DNA from: DATAES01 sp963802415
GTDB taxonomy: Bacteria; Actinomycetota; Acidimicrobiia; Acidimicrobiales; JACDCH01
Length of the DNA stretch: 64,000 nucleotides
Direction of reading: 5' to 3'
NCBI GenBank assembly: GCA_963802415.1
Contig: CAWDIH010000002.1
Coordinates: forward strand, 124,001-188,000
Numbering within the stretch: the stretch's first letter is position 1; every line of letters begins with the position of its first letter. A program made the position numbers and the translations under genes. Of the stretch, positions 1-8,311 are shown one piece after another. The notes beneath the pieces were generated by a model that saw only the letters and a program-made list of their open reading frames with translations, was not told the origin of the DNA and ran no database searches.

Positions 1-727
1 GTCGGCGCCACCCCGAGGACGCGATCGACCTCGCCGGGCTCATCGAGGGGAGCGAGGAGCTCGACCTCGAGGGCTTGTGGACTCACCTGGCTGCGGCCGA
101 GGACCCTGCACACGACGACTACACCGCGCGACCAGCTCGCGGTGTTCGAGGCCGTCCGCGGCCGCTCTGGCCGAGCTCGGCATCGAGCCGCGCGATCGTG
201 CACGCCGCCAACTCCGGAGGCCTGCTCGCGCATCCCGAGTGCCCGCTACGACCTCGTCCGCTGCGGGATCGCGCTGTACGGCATCCCGCCACGACCGCGC
301 ATGCCGGCGGCCGACGGCCTGCGTCCCGCGATGGCGCTCAAGGCCCGCGTCTCGTTCGTGAAGCGCGTCGCTGCGGGCGAGCCGATTTCCTACGGACTGC
401 ACCACGTGTGCGACAGAGCGTCTGTGATCGCCACAGTGCCAATCGGCTACTACGACGGTGTTTCGCGAAGACTCGGCCTCGTCGGTGGCGAGGTCCTCAT
501 CGGCGGGAGGCGGCGTCCGGTCGTCGGCGCAGTCACGATGGACCAGTTGATGGTGGACTGCGGCGACGACGACTCGGTCCAGGTGGGCGACGAAGTCGTC
601 TTGCTCGGCCGTCAAGGCGACGAGTCGATCGCGGCGTGGGACTGGGCCGAACGGCTCGACACGATCGCGTACGAGATCGTCTGCGGCGGTCGCCATCGAC
701 CGCGTCCCGCGCCGGTATCTCGGGTGA
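1..727 (+). CDS. alr: alanine racemase, 3' part, several frameshifts
   Basis: PLP-dependent racemase that makes D-alanine for peptidoglycan. The window starts inside the gene, so the N-terminal PLP-lysine part is missing. The family sequence is read only by changing frame: GLWTHLAAAEDPAHDDYT in frame 3, DQLAVFEAVR in frame 1, ALAELGIEP in frame 2, VHAANSGG in frame 3, then frame 1 from ARYDLVRCGIALYG through the active-site segments ISYGLHH, VPIGYYDG and TMDQLMVD. The last residues VPRRYLG with their TGA at 725-727 need one more shift. At least four single-base shifts in a gene that is otherwise fully conserved point to sequence errors, not decay. It heads the alr-tsaE-tsaB-rimI-tsaD-groESL order known from other actinobacteria. 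The product is secure; the exact reading frame is not. Confidence 0.85.
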
Positions 728-731
728 GCCG

Positions 732-1602
732 GTGCTGACCGAAGTCCCTGGCGTGCGGGTCGGCCACTGGTCCGACGGCGACGCGCGCACCGGCTGCACG
801 GTCGTGCTGTTCCCGGAGGGCACGATCGCGTCAGGCGAAGTGCGCGGCGGGGCGCCCGCCACGCGCGAGTTCGACGTGCTCGACCCGCGCCGCACCGTCA
901 ACCGCATCGACGCCGCGTGCTGACAGGGCGGTTCGGCATTCGGGTTGGCCGCAGCCGACGGCGTGATGCAAGTTCTGCGAAGAGCGAGGGATGGGGTTTC
1001 CGACAGCGGGCGGGCCCGTGCCCATCGTCGTCGGCGCTCGGCCTCTACGACCTCGCGGAAGGCGACGGCTCTGTCCGACCCGAGTGCCGCCGAGGGCTAT
1101 GCAGCGTGCGAGGCGGCCTCCGCGACTAACCGCAGAAGTCGGCCTCGGATCCGTGGGCGCGGGCACAGGCGCGACCGTGGCCAAGTGGCAAGGGCGGGAG
1201 AAGGCACGGCGAGGAGGCATCGGCGGCGCCGTGATCGACCACGAGGACGTAGTCGTTGCGGCGTTGGTGGCGGTCAACGCCTACGGCGACGTTCTGCACG
1301 CGGGCGACACCGAACCCCGAGTGCCGCCTCCTCCCATCGACACCGCCGAGGCATCGTTCGCGAACACGACCATCGGCGTGATCGCGACGAACGCTGTCCT
1401 CACGAAGCGCGACTGTCTGCTCGTCGCCGAGAGCGGACACGACGGCGTCAGCCGATCGCTGGCGCCGGTCCACTCGACTGCCGATGGCGACGCGTTGATC
1501 GCTGTGGCCACAGGTCTGGTCCAGACGCAGGTCGAAGTGGTTCGGGCGCTGGCCGCCTCGGCGGTCGAACGGGCGATTCGTTCGGTGGCGTCACTAGCCT
1601 GA
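732..1602 (+). CDS. S58 (P1/DmpA-family) peptidase, frameshifted
   Basis: Member of the P1/DmpA family of N-terminal-nucleophile aminopeptidases, which cleave themselves to expose a Ser or Thr nucleophile. GTG at 732 gives VLTEVPGVRVGHW, the usual family opening. The conserved LTGGSAFGLAAADGV segment near 920-960, MGFPTAGGPVPIVVGA, LYDLAEGDGSV, SAAEGYAACEAA and EVGLGSVGAGTGATVAKW follow in different frames. The last part, with the processing-site motif NTTIGVIATNA, is in one frame and ends at TGA 1600-1602. One break is a GGG where the family needs GG (about 924-926). Four or more shifts in about 200 nt fit poor base calls. It starts 5 nt after alr. The substrate is unknown. Confidence 0.8.
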
Positions 1603-1608
1603 TCGTCC

Positions 1609-2184
1609 GTGCCCACGGCCCTCGAGCTGGTCGCCGAGGAGGCGTCCACCTGTCAACGGTGCAAGCTGGCCGACGCCGGCCGCACGCAGGTCGTCTTCGG
1701 CATGGGCGATCCGCACGCCGACCTCATGTTCGTCGGGGAGGGACCGGGCGCTGAAGAGGACCGGCAGGGCCTCCCCTTCGTCGGGCGCTCGGGACAGCTC
1801 CTCGACAAGCTGATGCTCGAAGAGCTCGGTGTCACTCGCGACCGCGTGTACATCGCCAACACCGTCAAGTGCCGCCCTCCGGGAAACCGAGATCCCGAGC
1901 CAGACGAGGTCGCGGCATGCCGCCCCTGGCTCGAGCAACAGCTCTCGCTCATCGACCCGAAGGTCGTCGTCACGCTCGGCAACTTCGCCACCAAGCTGCT
2001 GCTCGAGACGAAGGAAGGAATCACCAAGCTGCGTGGGCGGTCGTATCCGTTCCGCGACGGCGTCCTGATCCCGACGTACCACCCGGCCGCGGTGTTGCGG
2101 GGCGGCGGCGAGCAGCTCGCGCAGATGCGCGCCGACCTCGTGCGCGCGAAGCAGGCGCTGGGTGCAGCAAGTGTCGCCTCATGA
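1609..2184 (+). CDS. family 4 uracil-DNA glycosylase
   Basis: Removes uracil from DNA as the first step of base excision repair. The 191-residue length is normal for family 4 enzymes, which carry a 4Fe-4S cluster. The four cluster cysteines are visible at residues 15, 18, 88 and 104. The active-site motif GEGPGAEED is at 43-51, and the C-terminal PTYHPAAVLR supplies the conserved histidine. The reading frame is intact, in contrast to its neighbours. GTG 1609 is chosen because it lies 6 nt after the preceding stop and just before the first cysteine pair. Other actinobacteria carry the same enzyme near other genes, so its place between the peptidase and tsaE says little. Confidence 0.92.
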   Translation: MPTALELVAEEASTCQRCKLADAGRTQVVFGMGDPHADLMFVGEGPGAEEDRQGLPFVGRSGQLLDKLMLEELGVTRDRVYIANTVKCRPPGNRDPEPDEVAACRPWLEQQLSLIDPKVVVTLGNFATKLLLETKEGITKLRGRSYPFRDGVLIPTYHPAAVLRGGGEQLAQMRADLVRAKQALGAASVAS

Positions 2185-2186
2185 CC

Positions 2187-2351
2187 GCGTTCCCCGGCCA
2201 CGCAGGCCGCTTGTGGCCGCTCCTCCGCTGGCGCTCCGTCGCTCGCATCGATGAACGGGTGCAATGTGGCGTCGTGATTGCGTTCCCCGGCCACGCAGGC
2301 CGCTTGTGGCCGCTCCTCCGCTGGCGCTCCGTCGCTCGCATCGATGAACGG
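2187..2351. repeat. two-copy 72-bp direct repeat, period 93
   Basis: Copies at 2187-2258 and 2280-2351 look identical over 72 nt and are separated by 21 nt of unrelated sequence. They fill the gap between the glycosylase stop and tsaE. Each contains GCTGGCGCTCCGTCGCTCGC, which resembles in composition the GCTCGCTGGCGCTCGCT core of the 83-bp tandem array near 52.6 kb. No coding role is seen. Confidence 0.9.
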
Positions 2352-2359
2352 CTGCAACG

Positions 2360-2852
2360 GTGACACACAGGCTCCACACGAGCTCCGTGGACGCCACGCG
2401 CTGGTCGGCGCGGCGGTCGCCGGCGCTCGCCCGTCCAGGCGAATCTGCTCTTGCTCGCAGGCGAGCTCGGTGCCGGCAAGACCGCGTTCGTGCAGGGCTT
2501 CGGCGCCGGGCTCGACGTGACCGAGCTGATCACGAGCCCGACGTTCGTTCTCGCGCGCGACTACAGCGACGGTCGGATGCCGTTGCACCACCTCGACGTG
2601 TACCGCCTCGAGCAGATGAACGAGGTGTACGACATCGGGCTGCCGGAAGTACTCGACGACGGCGGTGTGACGCTCATCGAGTGGGGCGATGCGATCGTGC
2701 CCGCCCTCCCGCCCGACTTCCTCGAGGTGAGGTTGACCTTCGGCGCTGAAGACGACGACCGCACGATCATCGTGCGTGCGGTCGGGCCGAGCTGGTCAGG
2801 CGCGCAGTCATGCCCTGGGTCGCGACGCTCGCAGCGTGGGCTCTGCCGGTGA
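2360..2852 (+). CDS. tsaE: TsaE, t6A-tRNA modification ATPase, frameshifted 5' part
   Basis: P-loop ATPase that works with TsaB and TsaD to put threonylcarbamoyl on A37 of ANN-decoding tRNAs. GTG 2360 starts VTHRLHTSSVDATR; the frame then moves (HALVGAAVAGARPS) and moves again before VQANLLLLAGELG. From there the frame is clean and shows Walker A GELGAGKT, TSPTFVLARDY, the HLDVYRL motif and the IEWGDAI motif. Two indels are needed upstream of the P-loop. The C-terminus is uncertain: the main frame stops at 2852, but an alternative ending VATLAAWALPVSGATGC stops at 2872 and would overlap tsaB. Next to tsaB, rimI and tsaD, as usual in bacteria. Confidence 0.87.
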
Positions 2853-2865
2853 GTGGAGCAACAGG

Positions 2866-3594
2866 TTGCTGATCCTCGGCGTCGAGTCCAGCACCGCGCA
2901 GGTCGGGGCCGCGATTGGCGGCCATGAGGGCGTTCTCGCGCAGGCGCATTCGGCGCGCGGCAAGCGTCACGCGGAGAATCTCACGCCCACGATCGACTTC
3001 GTCCGCCGCCAGGCAAGAGTCGACCTCCGCGAGATCGGCTGCGTCGCGGTCGATCTCGGCCCGGGACTCTTCACTGGTCTACGCGTGGGCATCGCGAGCG
3101 CGAAGGCGCTCGCACACGCACTGCGCGTTCCGATGATCGGCGTGGCCAGCCTCGACCTGCTTGCCTTCCCGGTGCGGTTCTCCAACCGCTTGATCGTGGC
3201 GGCCATCGACGCTCGCAGGGGCGAGGTCTTCTATGCGATGTACCGGCAAGTGCCAGGCGGACTGCAGCGACTCACGCCTCACCAGGTCGGCACACCGGAC
3301 GACCTTGCATCTGAGCTGATGGCGTCGGGCGAGGACTGCCTGCTGGTCGGCGACGGTGTCGTGCGCTACTTCGACCGGTTCGACGGCCTCACGAAGGTCG
3401 AGTTGGCGGACAGCGGCCTCGCATACCCCACTGCGTCCTCACTCGTGCAACTCGCGCATGCGCGGGCGTTGCGAGAAGAGTGGGTCCTGCCGTGGGAGCT
3501 CGAGCCCCTCTACCTGCGCGCGCCGGACGCGGAGATCAACTGGTCGACACGTGAGAGCGCGGGCGTCCTTAGACATGGCAGCGCGTGTTCCTGA
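2866..3594 (+). CDS. tsaB: TsaB, t6A complex scaffold subunit
   Basis: Inactive paralogue and partner of TsaD in the t6A synthesis complex. It opens with the family motif LLILGVESSTAQVGAAI, followed by GPGLFTGLRVGIASAKALA and VAAIDARRGEVFYAMY. The TTG at 2866 is the best start because it is directly before the conserved strand and no ATG or GTG lies close by in frame. About 242 residues is within the normal range. It overlaps rimI by 20 nt, so the tsaE-tsaB-rimI-tsaD genes form one transcription unit. The frame is intact. Confidence 0.9.
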   Translation: MLILGVESSTAQVGAAIGGHEGVLAQAHSARGKRHAENLTPTIDFVRRQARVDLREIGCVAVDLGPGLFTGLRVGIASAKALAHALRVPMIGVASLDLLAFPVRFSNRLIVAAIDARRGEVFYAMYRQVPGGLQRLTPHQVGTPDDLASELMASGEDCLLVGDGVVRYFDRFDGLTKVELADSGLAYPTASSLVQLAHARALREEWVLPWELEPLYLRAPDAEINWSTRESAGVLRHGSACS

Positions 3595-4131
3595 GATCGA
3601 CCCGAACCTGCTCGAGGTCCGCATCACCACGATGCGACGGCGTCACTTGCGAGGTGTGCTCCGCATCGAGAACCAGGTGTATCCGCGGCCATGGTCACTC
3701 GGGCTCTTCATGAGCGAGCTCGCGATGCGTACCGGTCGGATCTATCTGGCTGCTCGTGTCGGGCCCACGGTCGTGGGCTACGCAGGGCTGCTCTTCAGCC
3801 TCGAGGACGGCCATATCACGACGATTGCGGTCGACCCCCAGTGGCATCGCGGCCAAGATCGGCACGCGACTCCTCTTCATCTCACCCGTCGATCGATCGC
3901 CGCCGGGGCCAAGAACCTCACCCTGGAGGTTCGGGTGAGCAACGACGGCGCGCAGGCGATGTACCGCCAGTTCGGTTTCGCGCCCGCGGGCGTGCGCAAG
4001 GGGTACTACGTCGAGACGAACGAAGATGCCATCGTGATGTGGGCGCACGACGTCCACACGCCCGAGTACGCCGCACGGCTGGCGGCGATCGAGCGTCGGA
4101 TCCCGGGTCACACCTTCGTGGAGCTCAGCGA

Positions 4132-4135
<4 letters not shown>
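3575..4135 (+). CDS. rimI: RimI-like ribosomal-protein-alanine N-acetyltransferase
   Basis: GNAT-fold acetyltransferase; RimI acetylates the N-terminus of ribosomal protein S18. ATG 3575 gives 186 residues: a long N-terminal extension, then ITTMRRRHLRGVLRIENQVYPRPW, IYLAARVGPTVVGYAG, and C-terminal NDGAQAMYRQFGFAPAGVRKGYY. The acetyl-CoA pyrophosphate loop (R/Q-x-x-G-x-G/A) is not in this frame, but KIGTRLL appears in the next frame at about 3855-3880. A compensating pair of indels has scrambled about 12 residues. I read this as sequence error in a functional gene. The stop overlaps the tsaD start (GTGA). Confidence 0.85.
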
Positions 4136-5145
<1,010 letters not shown>

Positions 5146-5275
5146 TTGCTGCGAGCGCTCGCTGCGCTCGCTGTCTCCGCAATGTGTCGGGCGGCCGCCT
5201 GGCGGACGGCTCGCCCGACCTGTGGTCGAGGTCGTCGTGCGCGGCTTGTCTGATTGCAGCCAGCGCTCGGAGCAA
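5146..5275. repeat. intergenic GC-rich repeat after tsaD
   Basis: Directly behind the tsaD stop, 5153-5182 reads almost like part of the 83-bp unit of the 52.6-kb array (GAGCGCTCGCT, then GCGCTCGCTGTCTCCGC, with two single-base gaps). A shorter echo, TGATTGCAGCCAGCGCTCGG, sits near 5250 and matches TGATTGCTGCGAGCGCTCG at 5143. The stretch is rich in inverted repeats and may end the tsa transcript. I see no gene in 5146-5374. Confidence 0.7.
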
Positions 5276-5315
5276 TCGACAGCACGGTTGAAAGTTCCGG
5301 ACGGTCCGCCTAGGG

Positions 5316-5342
5316 TTAGCACTCGCCAATCGAGAGTGCTAG
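5316..5342 (+). promoter_or_regulatory. CIRCE operator (HrcA binding site)
   Basis: TTAGCACTC, nine spacer bases, GAGTGCTAG: a near-perfect match to the CIRCE inverted repeat TTAGCACTC-N9-GAGTGCTAA, with one mismatch at the last base. It lies 32 nt upstream of the groES start, where the heat-shock repressor HrcA is known to bind. hrcA itself is not in this window. Confidence 0.95.
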
Positions 5343-5374
5343 CGGCGTCCGGCCGCGAAGCAACGGAGGACGAG

Positions 5375-5668
5375 ATGAACTTGGAGCCCCTCGACGACCG
5401 CATCGTCGTCAAGCCCGGTGAGTCGGAGGAGACCACGGCCAGCGGGCTGGTCATCCCCGACACGGCCAAAGAGAAGCCGCAGCAGGGCGAGGTGCTGGCC
5501 GTCGGACCCGGCCGGCGTTCGGACCAGACCGGAGACCTGATCCCGGTCGACGTGAAGGTGGGCGACACCGTCGTCTACTCGAAGTACGGCGGCACCGAGA
5601 TCACCATCGAGGGCGACGATCTGCTGATCCTGAACGCCCGCGACGTGCTCGCGATCGTGAAGAAGTAG
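5375..5668 (+). CDS. groES: GroES, 10-kDa co-chaperonin
   Basis: Heptameric lid of the GroEL folding chamber. The 97 residues start NLEPLDDRIVVKPGE and include the mobile-loop region ETTASGLVIPDTAKEK and the end LLILNARDVLAIVKK. ATG 5375 follows an AACGGAGGA ribosome binding site with good spacing. It is the first gene of the CIRCE-controlled operon; groEL starts 5 nt after its stop. Heat-inducible regulation by HrcA is inferred from the operator. Confidence 0.97.
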   Translation: MNLEPLDDRIVVKPGESEETTASGLVIPDTAKEKPQQGEVLAVGPGRRSDQTGDLIPVDVKVGDTVVYSKYGGTEITIEGDDLLILNARDVLAIVKK

Positions 5669-5673
5669 AGGTC

Positions 5674-7323
5674 ATGCCGAAAATCCTCAAATTCGACGAA
5701 GAGGCCCGGCGAGCGCTCGAGTCGGGCGTCAACAAACTCGCCGACGCGGTCAAGGTCACGCTCGGGCCTCGGGGCCGCAACGTCGTCGTCGAGAAGAAGT
5801 TCGGTGCGCCGACGATCACGAACGACGGCGTGTCGATCGCCCGTGAGGTCGAGCTCGACGATCCTTTCGAGAACATGGGCGCACAGCTCGTGAAGGAGGT
5901 CGCGACCAAGACCAACGACATCGCCGGCGACGGCACCACGACCGCCACCGTTCTCGCGCAGGCCCTGGTTCGCGCAGGCATGCGCAACGTCGCGGCCGGG
6001 GCGGGCCCGATGGATCTCAAGCGCGGCATCGACAAGGCGGTCGCCGCCGCGGTCGACGCCCTGGCCAAGCAGGCCACGGAGATCGGCGACAAGGCCGAGA
6101 TCGCCCAGGTGGCATCCGTCTCCGCCAACAACGATGCCGAGATCGGCGACGTCATCGCGGAGGCCATCGACAAGGTCGGCAAGGACGGCGTGGTCACCGT
6201 CGAGGAGTCGAACACGTTCGGGATGGAGCTCGACTTCGTCGAGGGGATGCAGTTCGACAAGGGGTTTGTCTCGCCGTACTTCGTCACCGATCCCGATCGT
6301 CAGGAGGCCGTGCTCAACGAGCCGTATCTCTTGATCCACAACGGCAAGATCAGCTCGGTCCAAGACCTGTTGCCCGTCCTCGAGAAGATCATGCAGTCGG
6401 GCAAGCAGCTCGTCATCATCGCCGAGGACATCGAGGGTGAGGCGCTCGCCACGCTCGTTGTCAACAAGATCCGTGGCACGTTCAGCTCGGTCGCGGTGAA
6501 GGCTCCGGGCTTCGGTGACCGGCGCAAGGCGATGCTCGAGGACATCGCCGTCCTCACCGGTGGTCAGGTGATCTCCGAGGAGGTCGGTCTCAAGCTCGAC
6601 TCCGTGACGCTCGATCTGCTCGGACGCGCTCGCAAGGTCGTGGTGACCAAGGACGACACCACGATCGTCGAAGGCGCCGGTTCCGAAGAGGACGTCAAGG
6701 GCCGCATCGCACAGATCAAGCGCGAGATCGAGAACACCGACTCGGATTGGGACCGAGAGAAGCTCCAGGAGCGGCTGGCGAAGCTGTCCGGTGGCGTCGC
6801 GGTCGTGAAGGTCGGCGCGGCGACAGAGGTCGAGCTCAAAGAGAAGAAGCACCGCATCGAAGACGCGCTCTCCGCCACGCGCGCGGCCATCGAAGAGGGT
6901 GTCGTCGCCGGTGGTGGTGTCGCTCTGCTCCGGGCTCGCCCAGCCATCGAGGACGCGATCAAGCAGTTATCGGGAGACGAGGCCACCGGCGCCCGGGCTG
7001 TGTGGCAAGTCGTCGACACGCCGGCGAGGCTGATCGCCGACAACGCCGGGCACGAGGGCGCCGTCGTGGTCGAGCAGATCTTGCGCGAGTCCGGGAACGT
7101 CGGCCTCAACGCCGCCACCGGTGAGTTCGAGGACCTCCTCAAGGCCGGCGTGATCGACCCCGCCAAGGTGACGCGTGCTGCACTGCAGAACGCGGCATCG
7201 ATCGCGAGCCTCCTGCTCATGACCGAGAGCCTCGTGGCCGACAAGCCTGAGCCTCCCGCCCCGATGCCCGCCATGCCTCCTGGCGGCGGCATGGGCGGCA
7301 TGGGCGGCATGGGGATGATGTAG
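5674..7323 (+). CDS. groL: GroEL, 60-kDa chaperonin
   Basis: ATP-driven tetradecameric chaperonin. The 549-residue protein shows VTLGPRGRNVVVEKKFGAP, the nucleotide motif GDGTTTATVLAQ, VKAPGFGDRRKAML and AGGGVALLRA. The C-terminus is the flexible tail GGGMGGMGGMGMM typical of housekeeping GroEL, not the His-rich tail of mycobacterial GroEL1. The frame is intact and the start ATG is spaced properly from AGAGGT. It shares the CIRCE control of groES. The stop is followed within 7 nt by a palindromic 3' repeat. Confidence 0.98.
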   Translation: MPKILKFDEEARRALESGVNKLADAVKVTLGPRGRNVVVEKKFGAPTITNDGVSIAREVELDDPFENMGAQLVKEVATKTNDIAGDGTTTATVLAQALVRAGMRNVAAGAGPMDLKRGIDKAVAAAVDALAKQATEIGDKAEIAQVASVSANNDAEIGDVIAEAIDKVGKDGVVTVEESNTFGMELDFVEGMQFDKGFVSPYFVTDPDRQEAVLNEPYLLIHNGKISSVQDLLPVLEKIMQSGKQLVIIAEDIEGEALATLVVNKIRGTFSSVAVKAPGFGDRRKAMLEDIAVLTGGQVISEEVGLKLDSVTLDLLGRARKVVVTKDDTTIVEGAGSEEDVKGRIAQIKREIENTDSDWDREKLQERLAKLSGGVAVVKVGAATEVELKEKKHRIEDALSATRAAIEEGVVAGGGVALLRARPAIEDAIKQLSGDEATGARAVWQVVDTPARLIADNAGHEGAVVVEQILRESGNVGLNAATGEFEDLLKAGVIDPAKVTRAALQNAASIASLLLMTESLVADKPEPPAPMPAMPPGGGMGGMGGMGMM

Positions 7324-7329
7324 CGACAC

Positions 7330-7379
7330 GAATGTTGCTTGGAAGCGGGCGCTATCGCGCCCGTTTCCACCCGGAGTTC
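7330..7379 (+). repeat. 3' palindromic element, copy 1 (after groEL)
   Basis: GAATGTTGCTTGG, then the stem GGAAGCGGGCGC / GCGCCCGTTTCC around TATC, then CACCCGGAGTTCG. It is the most diverged of four copies (others at 28388, 39363 and, inverted, 41991). It begins 7 nt after the groEL stop in the same orientation. The stem suggests a transcription terminator or 3' end stabiliser. Confidence 0.85.
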
Positions 7380-7397
7380 GAGCCAGCGCGAGGTCGC

Positions 7398-7403
7398 TAG
7401 CCT
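7398..7403 (+). promoter_or_regulatory. candidate -10 TAGCCT for leaderless gene at 7412
   Basis: TAGCCT ends 8 nt before the GTG at 7412, the spacing expected when transcription starts at the start codon. It is one of about twenty such hexamers in the window. Confidence 0.5.
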
Positions 7404-7411
7404 CCATCGCC

Positions 7412-7567
7412 GTGGACATCCCCCCTCCGGATCCGGCAAAGCTGCTCGCGTTCTGGATGGAGTGGGAGCGCGGTGAGACGCCGCCGGGGCGAGTGTTGAG
7501 CAACCTCAAGACGGGCGGGTTGCGAGAGTTGCTCGAGCAGCTTGCACGGTCGACGCCGAGCCCGTGA
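7412..7567 (+). CDS. small conserved actinobacterial protein (51 aa)
   Basis: A 51-residue protein, VDIPPPDPAKLLAFWMEWER followed by GETPPGRVLSNLKTGGLREL and a leucine-rich end. I recall similar short proteins with WMEWE-GE-PPGR and LKT-GLR-L motifs in many actinobacteria, with no known function; this is from memory, not a search. Support in the sequence is a candidate -10 just upstream, normal amino-acid composition, and a 4-nt GTGA overlap with the Nudix gene, which implies translational coupling. The two products may act together. No membrane segment, signal or cysteine is present. Confidence 0.7.
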   Translation: MDIPPPDPAKLLAFWMEWERGETPPGRVLSNLKTGGLRELLEQLARSTPSP

Positions 7568-8298
7568 GCGAACGAGGCGGGCCGCAGCTCATCCCGCGAC
7601 CGCCCGGGGCGAAGCGCGGCGACCCGGCACCGTGGTCCTTCCTGCCCCCCGAACAGCGCGTCGTCACCGCGGGCCGGCTGCGTGAGGTGTTCACGGGACG
7701 GATCGGCAAGTCGTCGTTCATCGAGGCCGCGGGCTCGGCGCGGCCATCGGCGGTGCTCGCACCGTTCTACGAGCTCGACGGCGACCTGCGCGTCGTGCTG
7801 ACGCGCCGGTCGTGGGGCTTGCGAAGCCACACCGGCGAGGTGAGCTTCCCCGGTGGACGAGTGGACGAAGGTGAGTCGCCCCGCGTTGCGGCGTTACGGG
7901 AGGCGCACGAGGAGATTCGGCTCGATCCTGCAGACGTCGAGATACTCGGCGAGCTCGATCACTTGATGACGGTGACGAGCCGTTCCTTCATCGTCCCGCA
8001 CGTCGCGTTGCTGCGCAACGTTCCGGACCTGCGCCCGAACCCGGACGAGGTCGACGCCGTACTGCACGTTCCCGTGCACGAACTGTTGCTCGACGACGTT
8101 TACCGCGAGGAGCACTGGATCTTCGAGACGCCGCCGCCCTGGGTGCCTCGCGGGGCCGCGGTTCCCGATGGACCGATCGAGCGCGTCATCTTCTTCTTCG
8201 AGCTCGTCGGCGACACGGTGTGGGGCGCGACGGCCGCCATGCTCCGCCACCTTCTCGGCTTGGCGTTGGACCTCGGGGTCGGCATCGACCACGTATGA
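7564..8298 (+). CDS. Nudix hydrolase, CoA pyrophosphatase-like
   Basis: Hydrolyses nucleoside diphosphates linked to another group. The Nudix box is clear at about residues 99-121: GGRVDEGESPRVAALREAHE then EIRLD, matching G-x5-E-x7-REUxEExGU. The preceding SWGLRSHTGEVSFPGGR resembles the CoA-pyrophosphatase group (R-x-H-x-G-x-x-x-F-P-G-G). The 244 residues include an N-terminal extension rich in proline. The start at GTG 7564 overlaps the stop of the 51-residue gene. Substrate is a guess from the motif. Confidence 0.88.
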   Translation: MSERGGPQLIPRPPGAKRGDPAPWSFLPPEQRVVTAGRLREVFTGRIGKSSFIEAAGSARPSAVLAPFYELDGDLRVVLTRRSWGLRSHTGEVSFPGGRVDEGESPRVAALREAHEEIRLDPADVEILGELDHLMTVTSRSFIVPHVALLRNVPDLRPNPDEVDAVLHVPVHELLLDDVYREEHWIFETPPPWVPRGAAVPDGPIERVIFFFELVGDTVWGATAAMLRHLLGLALDLGVGIDHV

Positions 8299-8311
8299 CC
8301 ACACCCCCCAC

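Noticed and set aside
1..1602. alr and S58 peptidase as pseudogenes
   Set aside because: Conserved catalytic residues continue across every shift and similar shifts occur in many essential genes; indel errors are simpler.
3840..3890. RimI with a lost acetyl-CoA loop
   Set aside because: The loop sequence KIGTRLL is present in the next frame, so paired indels explain the loss.
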